DNA of 64,000 nucleotides from Hippasteria phrygiana (GCA_037893225.1 JAZGUH010001206.1:1-64000); one strand, 5' to 3'; counted from the first letter of the stretch, positions 29,818-42,075 are shown. Notes: generated by a model not told the origin, from the letters alone. Numbers and translations are program-made.

Positions 29818-32590
29818 ATATAGGCTGTCCTCGTCATTATACAAATTAGGGTCCTAAACAAACACGCGGAGGAAAAACGGTCCCTGCACTCCTGCAGTAA
29901 CTCGCGTATAATATTAGTTGTCAATCTTTACCAGATCGCTTATGGCAATGTTGTGTGCGTTGAACCTACCCGCATATGACAGTCAGCATATCCAATAATT
30001 TAGAGCTGCATGATAATCACACCCCAAATAGTCAGACGAATTGGTTACCGTACATTGCATGAGTAGGCATAGGCCCCTACATGCAACACATTGACTTGAC
30101 TCGAAATGGCCATTCAAATTGTATTGCCCATAAAAGACCATTTTATTTTACAAAACACTAAAAGATCTAATTGATATATTTTCTCCGACACCCGGTACTG
30201 TTCAAAACTGAAACCGCTCCCGACAGTCACGATTACACGTGTATAGTTCCTAAACTGTATGCCTAAGTCGCAAGCATTCCTCCTTCAATATACACTTGAT
30301 AACAGAAACTGCCTTGTGAAACGGCTTGCAAAACTAAAACCCAAAATGTTTACACACCTTTTGTCACCTTGATTGTTTCCAGTGCATATACCGATAGTCA
30401 AAGTGCCCACTCTAAACTAAAGCAATCGTTTCTTTTTTAAATTATCATCCAACTTCCTTATTGAATGAAGGGTTTCCTTCCTTTGTCCAAATTCATTATT
30501 CCAAGCCAGAAGAGTCATTATGTTTCTTGTATAGTTTTCCCTGTATACGCTGCGCTGACGTCATCTGAAATGCGTGTTCGGGATCGTTGGGATTTAATTT
30601 TATTATCCACACTTTCAAAGTAAAATATGCACGCATGTGCGTTTTGTGAGAGGGTAATCGCGGCATAGGGTATTCTTAGAAAGCCAAAGCAGGTGCAGGG
30701 GTTGTTTATGAACATGGAGCAGGAGATAGAATATTTTTGCCCCGTGTAAGCCCTGTGATTTTTTTTTCACAGGCTTTTGCAAAGCACATCGAGTAGGCAT
30801 GTACAGTCCGAACACACCGTATGTCGCCTCGCCGGGGAGCCAACCAGAAAATTCCCGTTTTCAATAATAGTAAATGTGTATTATCTTAATGTTTTTATGA
30901 CAATTTTGATGTTTATTTGTCGTCTTTTTTCACTATTTTTATTAATGTAATCTTATTTACACTGATCCTGTGACCTCTTAAGGAGACCGGCTTTAATAGC
31001 AAATATTTTCTTACCGGTATCCTACCATTGTATTGTTGCCATAATTGTAGTTGTATGTGCTTTACAGTGGAAACTCATTCATACGTTCATCCATTCTCTC
31101 AACTTTGAAACAAGCGTAACTTTGGAAACTAGTGCTCGCAAACAAGGCAAGAACAAATAAAATATACACAGATTCTTACAACTTGTTCAACTGTGATGGC
31201 TACAAGTCAGTCGACTAAAAATGGAATACATACATAAAAATAAGCATAACAGAAGAGTAAACAGTGTACATTAAATAAGACAATACTGTCGGGTTAAACG
31301 ATAACAACACATGGTGAGTGCTCTAAAGTTTGTGTAAACTCTCGATGACGATATAGTGTTTTGCATCGCACGTACGATTAAGATGAAATACTGCAAGATC
31401 CTAAACATAGTAACCTTAAAAATATATATTTAATAACATTCATTCCATTGAAAAAGCATGCTTGGCAATAAAGAATATTCCCATAGGGTAATATGGGAGG
31501 CTGGTCGGTTTCGTATACGCCTATACGCATGTTTCTCGTTCAGCCAAATTCATTTTTTTTCTGTGAATGAAAAAGTAACCGATATGCAATTCAACAGCGC
31601 TTATACCAGCAAAATCTGTCCATTTATAAGTGTTGCATGTCGATATAAAATCCCCATATCTCTATAGCACGCGCACGGTAATCTTTAATGTCCCATCGCG
31701 CGGTCCCATTGGTCGTTTATTAATTGATTATTTCTTTTATTGTTCAGCGCGTGTTCCCATTGGTCAATCGATAATAAAAACAGATGGCCCTGCTTGCATA
31801 TTATACCAGCACATCTGTCTGCAAACTCTGCAATATTTTTGTTCGGAACTCCAAGAGAAAAGGTTTTGAATTTTTTTGTAGCAATCCGGATGTAGACATC
31901 GATAATTATTTGGTTTACAAAACGTTTAGTCGCAACGGTGGTGTAAACCTATGCATGAGATCCATGTTACAATACTTTGCTACATGTACTTTTTTCACTA
32001 CATGTCATTTTTTTATCAGTTGTAAACAAAATTATGCTTTCTGTGAACTGTGAACGACGCTAGAAATTATGAAATATAGAATGTGTGTCATTATTGACAT
32101 GGGGGTGGGGGTGGGGGTGGGGGTGGGGGGTTCGATTCCCCTTCCCTGATTCGCGTCTGGTTCCCCTGTGCAAAAAGAACAATTCCAACCACCCAAATTC
32201 CCAGTCAACATTATCCACAGTTACCCTACTCTCTATGTTTTGCTGAAAAAATAATACTTCTCACTTTAATTTTTCTCTACAGACAAACGGGCTATTCCAG
32301 CAGCGGGCAAGTTCAGGCTGGGTTGGCATTAGACCGGATATCTTGATTAACTCGAAATCCGTCAGGACAAAGCACTTTGCATCCAAACTTGCACTCTCAA
32401 ACATTGCGTGAACGTGTAAGGATTGACGAAAATAGAGTTTTCAGGCAATCGGTTAGTTTTACATAGCGCACTATCAGGAGAACACCTGAAACTTACAAAT
32501 TGTACAGACGAGCATAGGCCCTACATTGTGTTTGGTGTGAAGTAATTTGTGCGAAAAATCTGGCTTTTTGTTTTACTTTCGTCTCATTAA
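29818..32590. other. Gene-free stretch upstream of the Kelch gene
   Basis: No coding exon recognised. It contains two nearby copies of CCCATTGGTC (near 31705 and 31756, inverted CCAAT motifs) and a (GGGGGT)n G-rich repeat at 32100-32130 with quadruplex potential. Otherwise AT-rich. Confidence 0.6.
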
Positions 32591-32620
32591 TTTATGCTTT
32601 CAGATTAAACAGTTTCCGAG

Positions 32621-35109
32621 ATGGCTTTCGATTACACGCAAGAGGTTTCGCTCTCCTCCGTGAGGTCTTCGTATAGCTGCGAGACCTCGCGAGGTTTTTG
32701 CGGCTCTCCAAACCGAGGCTCGGCCTCGCCTTCGTCTTCCGCTTCGTCGAGGGATCAAGAGTCGAGTTACGTGTTCTTCGATGCCTTGCTTCCGAGCAAC
32801 GTTATGTCCATCCTGAACGAGATGCGACTGGCCGGAGAGTGTACAGATACCGTACTCTGCGTTGGTTCTCGAGAATATAGTTGTCACCGCGCCCTGCTGG
32901 CTGCAGCCAGTCCGTACTTCAGAGCCATGTTTACCGGTGACTTGAGAGAAAGCTACGAAAGCAAGATCTCCCTCCGAGAACTTTGCCCTCGAATGGTTGG
33001 TCACCTGATCGAGTTTACATACAAATCCCGGATCCTCATTACCGAGGACAACGCTGAGGAGCTGTACATCAACGCCAACTTCCTTCAGTTTGAGCAGGTG
33101 GCCAGGTCCTGTGCGGAGTTCCTGCAGAGAAACATCAGCGCCGGGAACTGCCTGAGCCTCGCGAGATTTGCCGAGACTTACCGGTGTTTGTCGTTGCAGC
33201 GGGACGCGGAGAGGTTCGTCCTGGAACACTTCGAGGACGTCTCGCAAGAGGAGGAATTCCTGGACCTTAGATTCGACCAGCTGGTGGCGTACATCCGCCA
33301 TGACCAACTCGCAGTGCAGTCCGAGAAAGTCGTGTACGACGCCGTCTTGAGATGGATTCGGTCCAGCTCAGAGGAACGCGCCCTCTTCCGTCCAGAGTTG
33401 CTTCGCTCCATCCGTCTTCCCCTCATCGAAGAGGACATATTGAGCGAGATGCTGTCGGGGAAAGACGACGCTTACCTCTTCAAGTCCAGACACTGCAGCG
33501 ACGTTCTCAAAGAAGCAAAATGCTGTCAGTGGCTGATGAAGCGAGGCTACCGTGTGCTGGGCCCGGGGACGTCCCCCAGGAACCCCGGTCGAAGGTCAGA
33601 GGTCATCGTGCTTGTAGGGGGTCATCAGAAAGGTCCCGACGGGGAATACATTTACAACGATGACGTTTACTGCGTAGACGCGCATGAGGCCGTCAAGTCC
33701 TCGTACCCAAGATGGTATCCGCTTGCCCGGATGCCCCATCACATGAAGAGGAAGTACAGCGTTACCGCACTGGGTAAGGTTTTAACATTCTTCATAAAGC
33801 GTTCACTGTTTGCCACCTGGGAACAATTTCCTTCAACTGCTAACTTAAAGGAGAAAGCTTTGCCTAGCAAATAATTTGCTAATCAGCTTGGAACCAGTTA
33901 CAAGCAAAATAAATGTATACCTGCCTTTCCTAAGCAGATTTATATTCAATCTGTTCTTAGCTGCTCTATGAAATTGGCCTCTGGTTTAAGCGGTAACATC
34001 TTCCCCATCTTGCCATAATACCACCAGTCTCACCTCATCTCATTTTTCATGATATCCACTTTTGGATTAACATTGATACCTTCTAGGTTCAGAGCAGAAA
34101 AGACTTACAACATACATTGAGTATGGCTTATAACCCCTTTCTCTTCTGAGACAATGACCTATTGACTGGCTTGTAGCCATCTGACCGTTGGGTAACGAAG
34201 TCGTCGTTCTGTTACCTATAGAGGACGTCAGTCGATGTATGTGTGCATAGCCCGTCTTTCCCTCAAGATGGCGTTCTCAACTTTTCCAGTACCATTTCCA
34301 ATAGAAATTGTGCTTGTAGTTCTCCTTTTCTGCCAACCTGTTTGCATAAAAACAACTTCTGTTTTGTTGTCATTTATGCAGATTCTGATATCTATGTCAC
34401 CGGTGGTTACGATACGGTGTGCGACCAATCATCGCGCCTCGTCTGGAAATATTCCTTTTCCCGCAACCGGTGGAAGCCTGTTGCTAGCCTGCTGGATGCC
34501 CGTCACTCCCACGGCTCCGCCTCGCTCAACGGTCGCCTCTACGTCGTTGGCGGGAAAACATCCTTCCAAAATACCAGGCTCGATTCTGTCGAGTGCTACA
34601 ATCCTTTCACGGACGAATGGAAACCGATCTCGCCGCTTCCAATCGCTGTCAGCGTTCCATCTGTGGTGGGCTACCATGGAAGGTTGTACGTGATTGGCGG
34701 AGCTACGCAGGACGAATGCGCATGCTCGCACATCCAGTGTTACGACCCAATCACGGACGTCTGGTCGCTGCTTCCAAATCTCGAGTTTTCCCGGAAGACG
34801 CTGCGCGTGGCGGTAGCACACGATGGGAGAATGTTCGTCCTGGGCGGTCGGAAGCCTCGGGAAGTATTGGAGATCTTCGTGGAGACCAGCGAGGAGTGTC
34901 CCCACGAGCCGTCCAATGAGCAGCGAACCTTTCCCGGGGTCACCGTAGCGGGCGACAGACTCTGGGTTTTCGGCGGGAAAGTTGGCGAGGAGTCGAAAAG
35001 CTGTGCGGAGTATTACGATCTGCGCACAAACACGTGGACAACGTTGGTGGGTTTCATGCCCAAAGACCTCTACATGCACGGGTGCGTTACGATAGAAGAT
35101 AGTGCGTGA
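32621..35109 (+). CDS. BTB-BACK-Kelch protein, KLHL24/KLHL35-like
   Basis: Two coding exons, 32621-33773 and 34382-35109, joined by GTAAGG...GCAG, give 626 residues. Residues 25-48 are Ser-rich. A BTB domain spans about 57-170 (TDTVLCVGSREYSCHRALLA, SPYFRAMFTGDLRES). A BACK domain spans about 178-285 (NCLSLARFAETYRCLSLQRD, FEDVSQEEEFLDL). Six Kelch blades follow, marked by GG doublets in LVGGHQ, VTGGYD, VVGGKT, VIGGAT, VLGGRK and VFGGKV. The tail MHGCVTIEDSA resembles the end of KLHL24. Such proteins are substrate adaptors of cullin-3 ubiquitin ligases; the substrate cannot be inferred. The start is the first ATG after a likely acceptor at 32603. Long frames on the opposite strand are shadows. 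Confidence 0.93.
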
Positions 35110-36740
35110 TCGTCGGTGAGGTACAAGTGGTTGCAACTTAGAGGTCCTTTTAAAACATCATGATGACCTAAATCGCTCACATAACAGCGTTTATCAAGGT
35201 GTAATTCTTGAGATATTTCAGTTGCACAGTACATTGTATTTGACAAGCATTTGGATTCCTCGCAAATTACATGTTGGTTGTCATTTACATAAAAACTTTA
35301 ATTCAAAACTTAAAACTTTGGAAGTCTGCCAAACATAAAGATTCCGATTTTTTTTCTTTTTCCAAAATCACACATACCGGTTTCCTTATAGTGATGTTAC
35401 GTTGACTTTTCCATTACACACTAGAACATTGTCTCTTCGGGTGTACTATCGGTGTCGCACCGTATCGTTAATCGCCCGAATGTATTCCCGCTTTTTTTCA
35501 ATTTCACCGTAGAGCTGGCCTGGGTTCACTTTCCACCACTGCGACAATTTCAAAGTGCAATCCGGATTTTAAAAAAATGATTCCAAGAATATTTACTAAA
35601 TATTAGGGCAAGGAAAATATATTGCGCACTCTTTAGTGATTAGAATGAAGTGTTTTAGAATTTGAGTTTGTAAACATCATTTGCATTGACTGACCAAATT
35701 GTATACATTTTGTAATTCACATAGCCATTTAATGATTAATGCAGAGGAAGTATTTGTGAGTTTATATTTGAAAACTGTCATTGACATTCTATTCGGGCAT
35801 CTTTACACATTTTGTGGTCATTGATTTGTTTAATATTTTGTAAACTTTATTACAAAACAAACTGAGTTTGTTGATAGATGTGGGAATGGTATAAACTATT
35901 GGATTGTCTGTATAGGCTATTTTAAATCTTTATTTTCAAATTTGGAAAAGGAATTGTGGTAAACATGTTTAAAGGTGATTTGGGATTATTTTTCATAGTG
36001 AACATTACTTAGTGTTTTTGTAATTATGGTTAAGGGAATCGCGCATTCTGAACCAGGTCTGATATTGGATAAATGTGATTTACCACTGGGCATCAAATGA
36101 GTACCACATTTACATGTTAGACTGAATAGAGTGTCGATTTTAGCAATTTTGCAGATGTATCGATAGTAATAATTATAATGTTTGTTTCATTTTTTAAGTT
36201 TTTAAAAAATATATAATTATTAGTTCTTTTTCTTGGGGGGGGGGGGGGGTTGAGTGTGGGGGTGGGGGTGGGGGTGGGGTTTGTTTGGTGTTGAGTGTGT
36301 GTGTGTGTGTGGGGGGGTGTTGAGCTAGCTTTTCTTCATTTACCAGCTGTAGCCAATACTTGCCGCGCCTTTTATATTTATATTTTGAAGCATTTAAATT
36401 TGTATAAATGATTCTTGATTTAGGTAGTTTTTCTTTTGTGTCATGAAGTGCAATGAACGGGAACAAAATGGCAAATCTTACATTGTTATTAAAAGTTGAA
36501 GAATATTAATGGGAAAAGATGAGTGAACAGTTAATTGACTGCTTTTACTTTACATATTGCTCTCTTTTCTTTCACACCTCTTAAAAAATGAATATGGTTT
36601 TCAATCCAAGGTTGCTGACCTCGATAAAGTACCTTGACCTACATTACCACCACATTACCACCACCAAGCAAAACAGTAACTGAAAGCCGCTCTATGTAAA
36701 CGAATGTTCAATTATTAGATTTGACTCGGCCCTAAAATAA
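35110..36740. other. 3' region of the Kelch gene and intergenic DNA
   Basis: AT-rich, no exon recognised. At 36235-36315 there is a G tract, (GGGGGT)n and a short GT microsatellite. No canonical AATAAA was noticed near the stop codon. Confidence 0.6.
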
Positions 36741-36831
36741 TGATATACATTGTAGGCCGCAGCGTCAACTTCGCCCCTAGTAGTCGTCATACGATCGGGC
36801 CTCCCCATTTTGTTTCCAATCATATTTGTAG

Positions 36832-37271
36832 GAAGAAATGCACCGGATCCATGGAGTGCAGAATGGTAAGATTTTATTCTTTGCCATTGAGTCTTCTACC
36901 ACAGTTGAAGCAATTTGCATACTAAGCAGTATACTATTACATTTCACTATACATGTATTAGTCTGTAAGCTAATTTGTTTGCATGTATTTTGTTATGGCC
37001 CTCGTGTTCTCCCTCAAAAATTACAAAAATATAGAAATCCTATTGCGGTTCTACGAGAAAAAATTAAACATCTTACACAAATTGTTTTGGTGTTCCCAGC
37101 AACATAACTGGTATGACAAGAATGCCGTATATCCCTGGCCAAAAGCAGAATGTTCCTTGCAGAGCCGAGCCACCTGCAACCAACGTAGTTTCGACGAGAG
37201 CAAGTTGAACCCCGGTAGATATAAGAAGTGCGGAGACGGCCACTGCAACGTTGACGAATGTCCTGACACAT
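36832..37271 (+). CDS. Two exons of a cysteine-rich extracellular protein (RET cysteine-rich-domain-like spacing)
   Basis: Exon 36832-36865 (acceptor TTTGTAG, donor GTAAGA) encodes KKCTGSMECRM. Exon 37100-37271 (acceptor GTGTTCCCAG, possible donor GTAGAG) continues in phase with QQHNWYDKNAVYPWPKAECS, then SRATCNQRS and KKCGDGHCNVDECPDTC. The order EC-x2-Q ... CS-x5/6-TC ... C-x-DGHC-x-V ... CP-x2-C resembles the cysteine-rich domain of RET-type receptors. No cadherin-like exons precede it and no kinase exon follows in the window. It could be part of a gene, a duplicated fragment or another cysteine-rich family. Confidence 0.38.
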
Positions 37272-38065
37272 GTAGAGAAATCAATCAGTTCTTCATTTCA
37301 TTAATTGCTCGCAATTTCGACTGCCCTTTTTTTCCTGGGCCTTTTCCAACCCAGGATTTTGTTATTTTTAACTGAGCCCACTTAAAAAAAATTTTTTTAT
37401 CATCCTTGAATGCAATTTGTCACACCCTAAAGCCAGTCAATCCTCTCCTATCACGGCAGATATTCTTTATTGCCACCGAATCTGCTGTGGAAAAAATGAC
37501 TCACATGCGACTCCACAATTCACAAAATTGGAAAATCCACTATTAGTGCGCCATTTTCAACGATCAAAGAAAGCGGGAGGTTTCATAGCACGACAAAAGC
37601 AAATTATACAATAACACATGGCAAGCTAGGATTAAGGAACCAAAATTAGTCGTTCAGTCACTCGACAGAGAATGCACAAACTGGTAAGGTCTCTTGAGGG
37701 CTCTGGTAACAGCCTGTAAAGGCTCATGTACAAGTATTCTAGGAGTACAGTAATGCACCAGTGATGATAGGCAATACGCTATCACAAATGCCTTTCACGT
37801 CGCACTGATCTCGAACTCCAAATAAACTTCCGTAGAATGGTAAAAACATTAACTTAAAAAATAGAAACAAATACTGACTGCATGCATTAAGCAACACACC
37901 CAAACAAAGCTTGACATGTCTGTCACTTTCTTTTCCTCTTAGGTATAGCTTACCTTCAATGTCCAAAATACGCGAGCCTCTGAAGGAAAGCACACGAAAC
38001 AACACGCGCGCCTTATCCAATTTAATTTGCACCGCCTTTCCCGGTCCGAATGACGTCATACTTAC

Positions 38066-39433
38066 GAAGAGGATAGCACTGTTTGTTATTAGCCAAATGA
38101 CCTAAAAAAGATCCCTAGAAATTTAACGATGATTCTTTAATTATCCAACAATTGACGTATGCACACGTAATTTTAAGGTAACTTTAAAAAAATTCTTTAC
38201 GAAATTTTAGTATTAAATTTCAAATGTCATACTAAAGTATGAACGCTTCATCCAAGAATCGAACGGCCAGATGCGCACACGCAGTCGCAGCGAGTATGAA
38301 CCGACTGTTAGTGCTTATGCTGCAATGAGGTCACGAATTGGGCGCAATGTCCCTTTTAATATAACGAGCTCTCGTTACACCAACCTCGTCTTGCTGCCGA
38401 ATGCTTCGTAGCCGATAGCCCCGTATGGATGTCGCTCCTTGTCCCACCGTTCTCGCACGACGTCCCAGCACCTGCCTAACAGGACGTTGGAGAAAGTCAT
38501 CAAGCCATACAGGACACAGAGGAGAACGAGGCCAACCCAACCTGTGCTCGGTGAAAGTTTAATACAATTTGTGGCTTTGCATGGTGGAAAGAAGTTTTGC
38601 GGATAAACAAGGCAAACTCAAACTGTTCACTTTTAGAGTCAGTTTACTTCCCGCAAACCTTTTGGTGAAATTTACAGATAGAAAATAATGTGATTTTGAG
38701 GCTTTTTGTGGCGCAGTACCAAAGAAAATCGATACACTGTGTACTAACTCTAAAAAGAAGTAAGAATAAAGACCATCTCCAAAACTTCATAGTCATAACA
38801 ATTGACACCGCCAGAAACTTTGAGTAACTCGCCGTACGAGTAAGGCACTTTCCGGCACCCCCCCCCCCCCCCCCCCCCGTGGAATAGTGAAATAGCGCCA
38901 CCAACGTCAAATATGGGCCTGTAATTAGGGGCGCGTTCCACAAAGGTCGGTGTCGCGTTAATATCAGACTCACTAAAAATCAGACTTGCCGGTTATACTG
39001 CGCATGATCAGTAGGCCCCGCACAGGGTGAGAAATAGGTTTAGGGTTGGGGTTAGCGTTTAGGGTTAGGGCCTATAGGGTTAATGTCTGCGATTGCGAAG
39101 CGAATTTATGACGTGAACGCCAAATGTTCGAGCTGCGAATTCGCAAAGGTTGGACACATTTCAACTTTTGCGAACCTGCACCGCGAATTTTTCGCTTGAA
39201 GTATGAACCGGCCTTATTAAAGCGAACGTTTTCCAACTTTTTGTGGAGAATTGATGGCGAAACCTTGGCGCTGTTCGCGTAAGAGGAACTCTCTCCCCTG
39301 GATTTCAGAAAATTTGACTGCATGATCTCGCTTACCAATGCTGACAACAAAAACCACCGTAGCCAAAAGTCCGAAGCCGATACAGGTCCCAGAAATTGCG
39401 AAAGCAGTCTGCCAAACGTTCAAGCCACTGTTT
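38066..39433 (-). CDS. Amino-acid transporter (Aa_trans fold, SLC32/36/38 type), N-terminal transmembrane exons
   Basis: Three minus-strand exons: 39433-39336, 38541-38381 and 38101-38066, with phases that agree and donors GTAAGC, GTGTAA and GTAAGT. They encode NSGLNVWQTAFAISGTCIGF plus GLLATVVFVVSIG (TM1), then GWVGLVLLCVLYGLMTFSNV plus LLGRCWDVVRERW (TM2) and HPYGAIGYEAFGSKTRL, then VIWLITNSAILF (start of TM3). The GLxxWQ..F..G..G.G pattern, the LLGRCW end of TM2 and HPY.AIG..AFG are Aa_trans features. A possible next exon near 37858 ends in a stop after 37 residues and does not look like the family. The first exon(s) are not identified. The gene may be truncated, or continue in exons I cannot recognise. 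Confidence 0.6.
38858..38878 (+). repeat. 21-base C homopolymer
   Basis: C tract within the intron between TM1 and TM2 exons of the transporter-like gene. Confidence 0.9.
39035..39085 (+). repeat. Short degenerate TTAGGG-like stretch
   Basis: GGTTTAGGGTTGGGGTTAGC followed by GTTTAGGGTTAGGGCC resembles telomeric repeat, but only about five imperfect units are present. It may be an interstitial telomeric scar or chance. Confidence 0.5.
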
Positions 39434-39468
39434 CTATGCAATGAAATAAAAACCCATAATGTGACATG

Positions 39469-39997
39469 ACAGCCGAATTTCACATTTAGGCCTAGTCCCA
39501 TCTGCCATCGGGACATCGAGTCTCCTAAACCGAGCATTTACCGGTACCTACGAAGGGTCAAGACAGCTTCGGACCAGAACATTCAACAGGCAACGTTCAC
39601 GTACGGACAAGATGAGGAAGTGAGACCGACCGAGAGTTGTACTAGAGAAGAAAACAGGAAGAGACAATCATCGAGGAGGAGACGAGAGAGAGGAAGCGAA
39701 AAGAGAAAAGCCGAAATGGTGATAATTCTAGATGACATGAAGAAATAGTACGAGTAAAGGAAGACAAAAGAAGCCCAAGATCTGAGACAACTCCAGCTCC
39801 AAGCTGAAAGAATTGCCAAAGAAAAGAAAGAGCAGGAGCTCACTCCGGTAGAAATTACCGAGAACCAAAGCAACGTGGACTACATTTCCTCGGTCCTTTC
39901 AAACAGCAGCAAAAACAGTAAAACTAAAAGGAGATCCGGCAAGAAGGGAAGAAGCTCTAAGAAAGACGTGAACTCAAAGCATGGGGAAAAACTATAA
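39469..39997 (+). pseudogene. Decayed Lys/Glu-rich coding fragment with two in-frame stops
   Basis: One frame reads through IYRYLRRVKTASDQNIQQAT, then RKRQSSRRRRERGSEKRKAE and ILDDMKK, stops at 39746 (TAG) and 39755 (TAA), and resumes with RKTKEAQDLRQLQLQAERIA, KEKKEQELTPVEITENQSNV and SGKKGRSSKKDVNSKHGEKL to a TAA at 39995-39997. Codon-like composition and coiled-coil character across the stops suggest a dead gene or transposon ORF of unknown family. Confidence 0.4.
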
Positions 39998-40058
39998 GCT
40001 TTGACACAGGTCACGGGTCGTGGAAAAGGTTAAAAACCCACAATGAGATAATTAACAA

Positions 40059-40624
40059 TTGTTATGTCTCCGTCTTGGATACTGTATTTTGATTGGCCTA
40101 GAACGATCACGTGTCCGGTCTATAAAAAACGACTGGCACACTTCAAGCATGATATCACACATCAGCCAGCTAGCTCATTGGTACGGTACCCAAGCAATTG
40201 TTATCAACACTGTTGACGGTAAACTATAGTGGGAGCAGCGAACTCGCAGACGATCAGCTGTATCATTGGTACCCACGCAATTTTCACTGCTGTTGACGAT
40301 AGTAATTAAACTATAGTAGGAGCAGCGGACTAGCAGACGATCTGCTGTTTTTATTGCGTGATTTGTTTGAGTTAATTTCTACCGAGCAAGGCAAGTTGAA
40401 CTAAAACGCAATAATAACAGCTGATCTTCTGCTAGTCCGCCGCTCTCACATAGTTTACTATCGTCAACCGTGTATGTGAAAATTGTGTGGGTACCAATGA
40501 TACAACTCAATAGCTGGCTGCGCTGTGATATCATGCTTGGAGTGTGCCAGTCGTTTTTTATAGACCGGACACGTGATCGTTCTTGGCCAATCAAAATACA
40601 GTATCCGAGACGGAGATATAACAA
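40059..40624. mobile_element. Large foldback element, near-complete 566-base palindrome
   Basis: The left 100 bases (TTGTTATGTCTCCGTCTTGG ... GTCTATAAAAAACGACTGGC ... CATGATATCACA) recur inverted at 40523-40624 with few changes. The symmetry continues inward through GGTACCCA...CAATT, GTTGACGATAGTAA and CGGACTAGCAGA, so almost the whole element can fold back. No coding content. Frames here repeat the same peptide on both strands. Confidence 0.85.
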
Positions 40625-41904
40625 TGTCACTTATCCCCTCATAACTCATAAGTTATTGCTATCTGTATTCAATGTGACCAATTTCGTATTTTGTTATATT
40701 TCTTCATCGTAGCCATATCTTTTAGATCTAACAAATTGTAAAATATTCAATATTTTTGAAAGTTCAATATTAACAACAAATCATTTGCTACCGATTAACA
40801 CGGATATTAGTAACTCATTCTTACGTACGTGTGAATCGTATAAAGAATACAATGGAAGGTTCTACGCAAATGAACCTATGTAAAGAAAAATACCCATCGC
40901 GGAGAATTATCCCTATATTATTAGTAAACTGAAACGAAAGTGATTATATAAACCCATTTAATTTTTGGCGCTAGACAGTGACAAGAAAGATATTAGTACG
41001 AGTAAGGTGTCTGTGGGCCAGCGCCACACTACAGAAAATTAATACGAATAGTTATGAAAAAGCTTAAAATATGCCGACTTGCCAGTCACAATTTGTTGCT
41101 TTCCGGATGACCAACGACCAAAAATCGGCTCAGAACCAGCCAAATGCAACATAAGTTACAGGACACTTTGGCTAGTAACCTATCTGTTCTCAGCATTTTT
41201 GTTTCGATTTTGTGCTGAGCAACTCCAAGAAATTGTCTTTGACCTGACCACCTCCAACCCCACCCCCTTTTCAGAAAAACTAATTTGAAAAGGGATGTTA
41301 AAAATACAACAAAACAAACAAAACCAAATAAAATAAACAAAAACCCTCCCAAAGACACCTTCTGCAATTACACATAACATTGAAAAGGATAGAAGGCAAA
41401 ATAAATCGCACAAAATAACAAAAGTAATAACACCACAGTAATAACAAAAAATGCAGCTCCAGCGGGCAGACTGACTTCCAGAGTCCATTTCTGTCTGCAA
41501 CATTGATTGGATGAAAGCCCACTGTATCTGGAATAAGACAAATTCATTCCCTGCCCGGCAACGGCAGATGATGAAGTCGTGCCCAATTGTTGTTTTCTCT
41601 GGCTGTTCATTGGACTCGGATCGTGATTGATAGTTGCTGGAACAGGACCGCGTAACCAAAGAAAACTGCTAATATTTGGGAATTCCGTATTTTGTGCATG
41701 TTAACCTTTGTTTTCCCTTTCTCTCTCCCAACCTATAAGAATCGCATTTAGTATGATGGGAAACAACGTGCTTACAGAAAGCACTACTCAAAAATTGACT
41801 GGTAGCTTTAAGGAGTGTTGTAATAAAAACATAGAGAACTTCAAAATCCATTTTTTCTTCTGATTGGTACATGAGCAAAGCTCCATATATTTTATTAAAT
41901 CATG

Positions 41905-42075
41905 TCATATCAATCACATGTTAATCACAAGTCACATCGCAAGTCACAACACAAATTAATCACAAGTCGCATCACAAGTCACATCACAAATCACACCACA
42001 AGTCACGTCACAACTCCGGTCTGTCACGAGCTATTCCAATTAACTGTGACAAAGGCAACTCTCCCGACCGACGAG
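41905..42075. repeat. Foldback-family copy with expanded left arm
   Basis: ATCACAAGTC and variants are repeated about ten times from 41910 to 42010, followed by TCACGAGCTATTCCAATTAA and CTGTGACAAAGGCAACTC. The latter matches the middle of the foldback MITE at 25257 (TCACAAGCTATTCAAATGAG, TTTGACAGAGGCATTC). The repeated unit equals the left-arm motif of that element, so this copy expanded the left arm while 3091-3262 expanded the right. Confidence 0.7.

Noticed and set aside
32600..33307. 235-residue minus-strand frame opposite Kelch exon 1 (and another of 235 residues at 34429-35136)
   Set aside because: Both are antisense shadows of well-supported BTB/BACK/Kelch coding sequence.
37739..37857. 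Fourth transporter exon reading LMFLPFYGSLFGVRDQ to a stop
   Set aside because: In phase after the microexon, but the sequence does not resemble Aa_trans helices and ends quickly; more likely chance.
39035..39085. Telomere or chromosome end
   Set aside because: Only a few imperfect TTAGGG-like units; the flanks are ordinary sequence.
41180..41659. Hydrophobic minus-strand frames (up to 159 residues) as a membrane protein gene
   Set aside because: Overlapping frames are all hydrophobic because the DNA is T-rich; no family pattern and no phase-compatible splice to the transporter exons.
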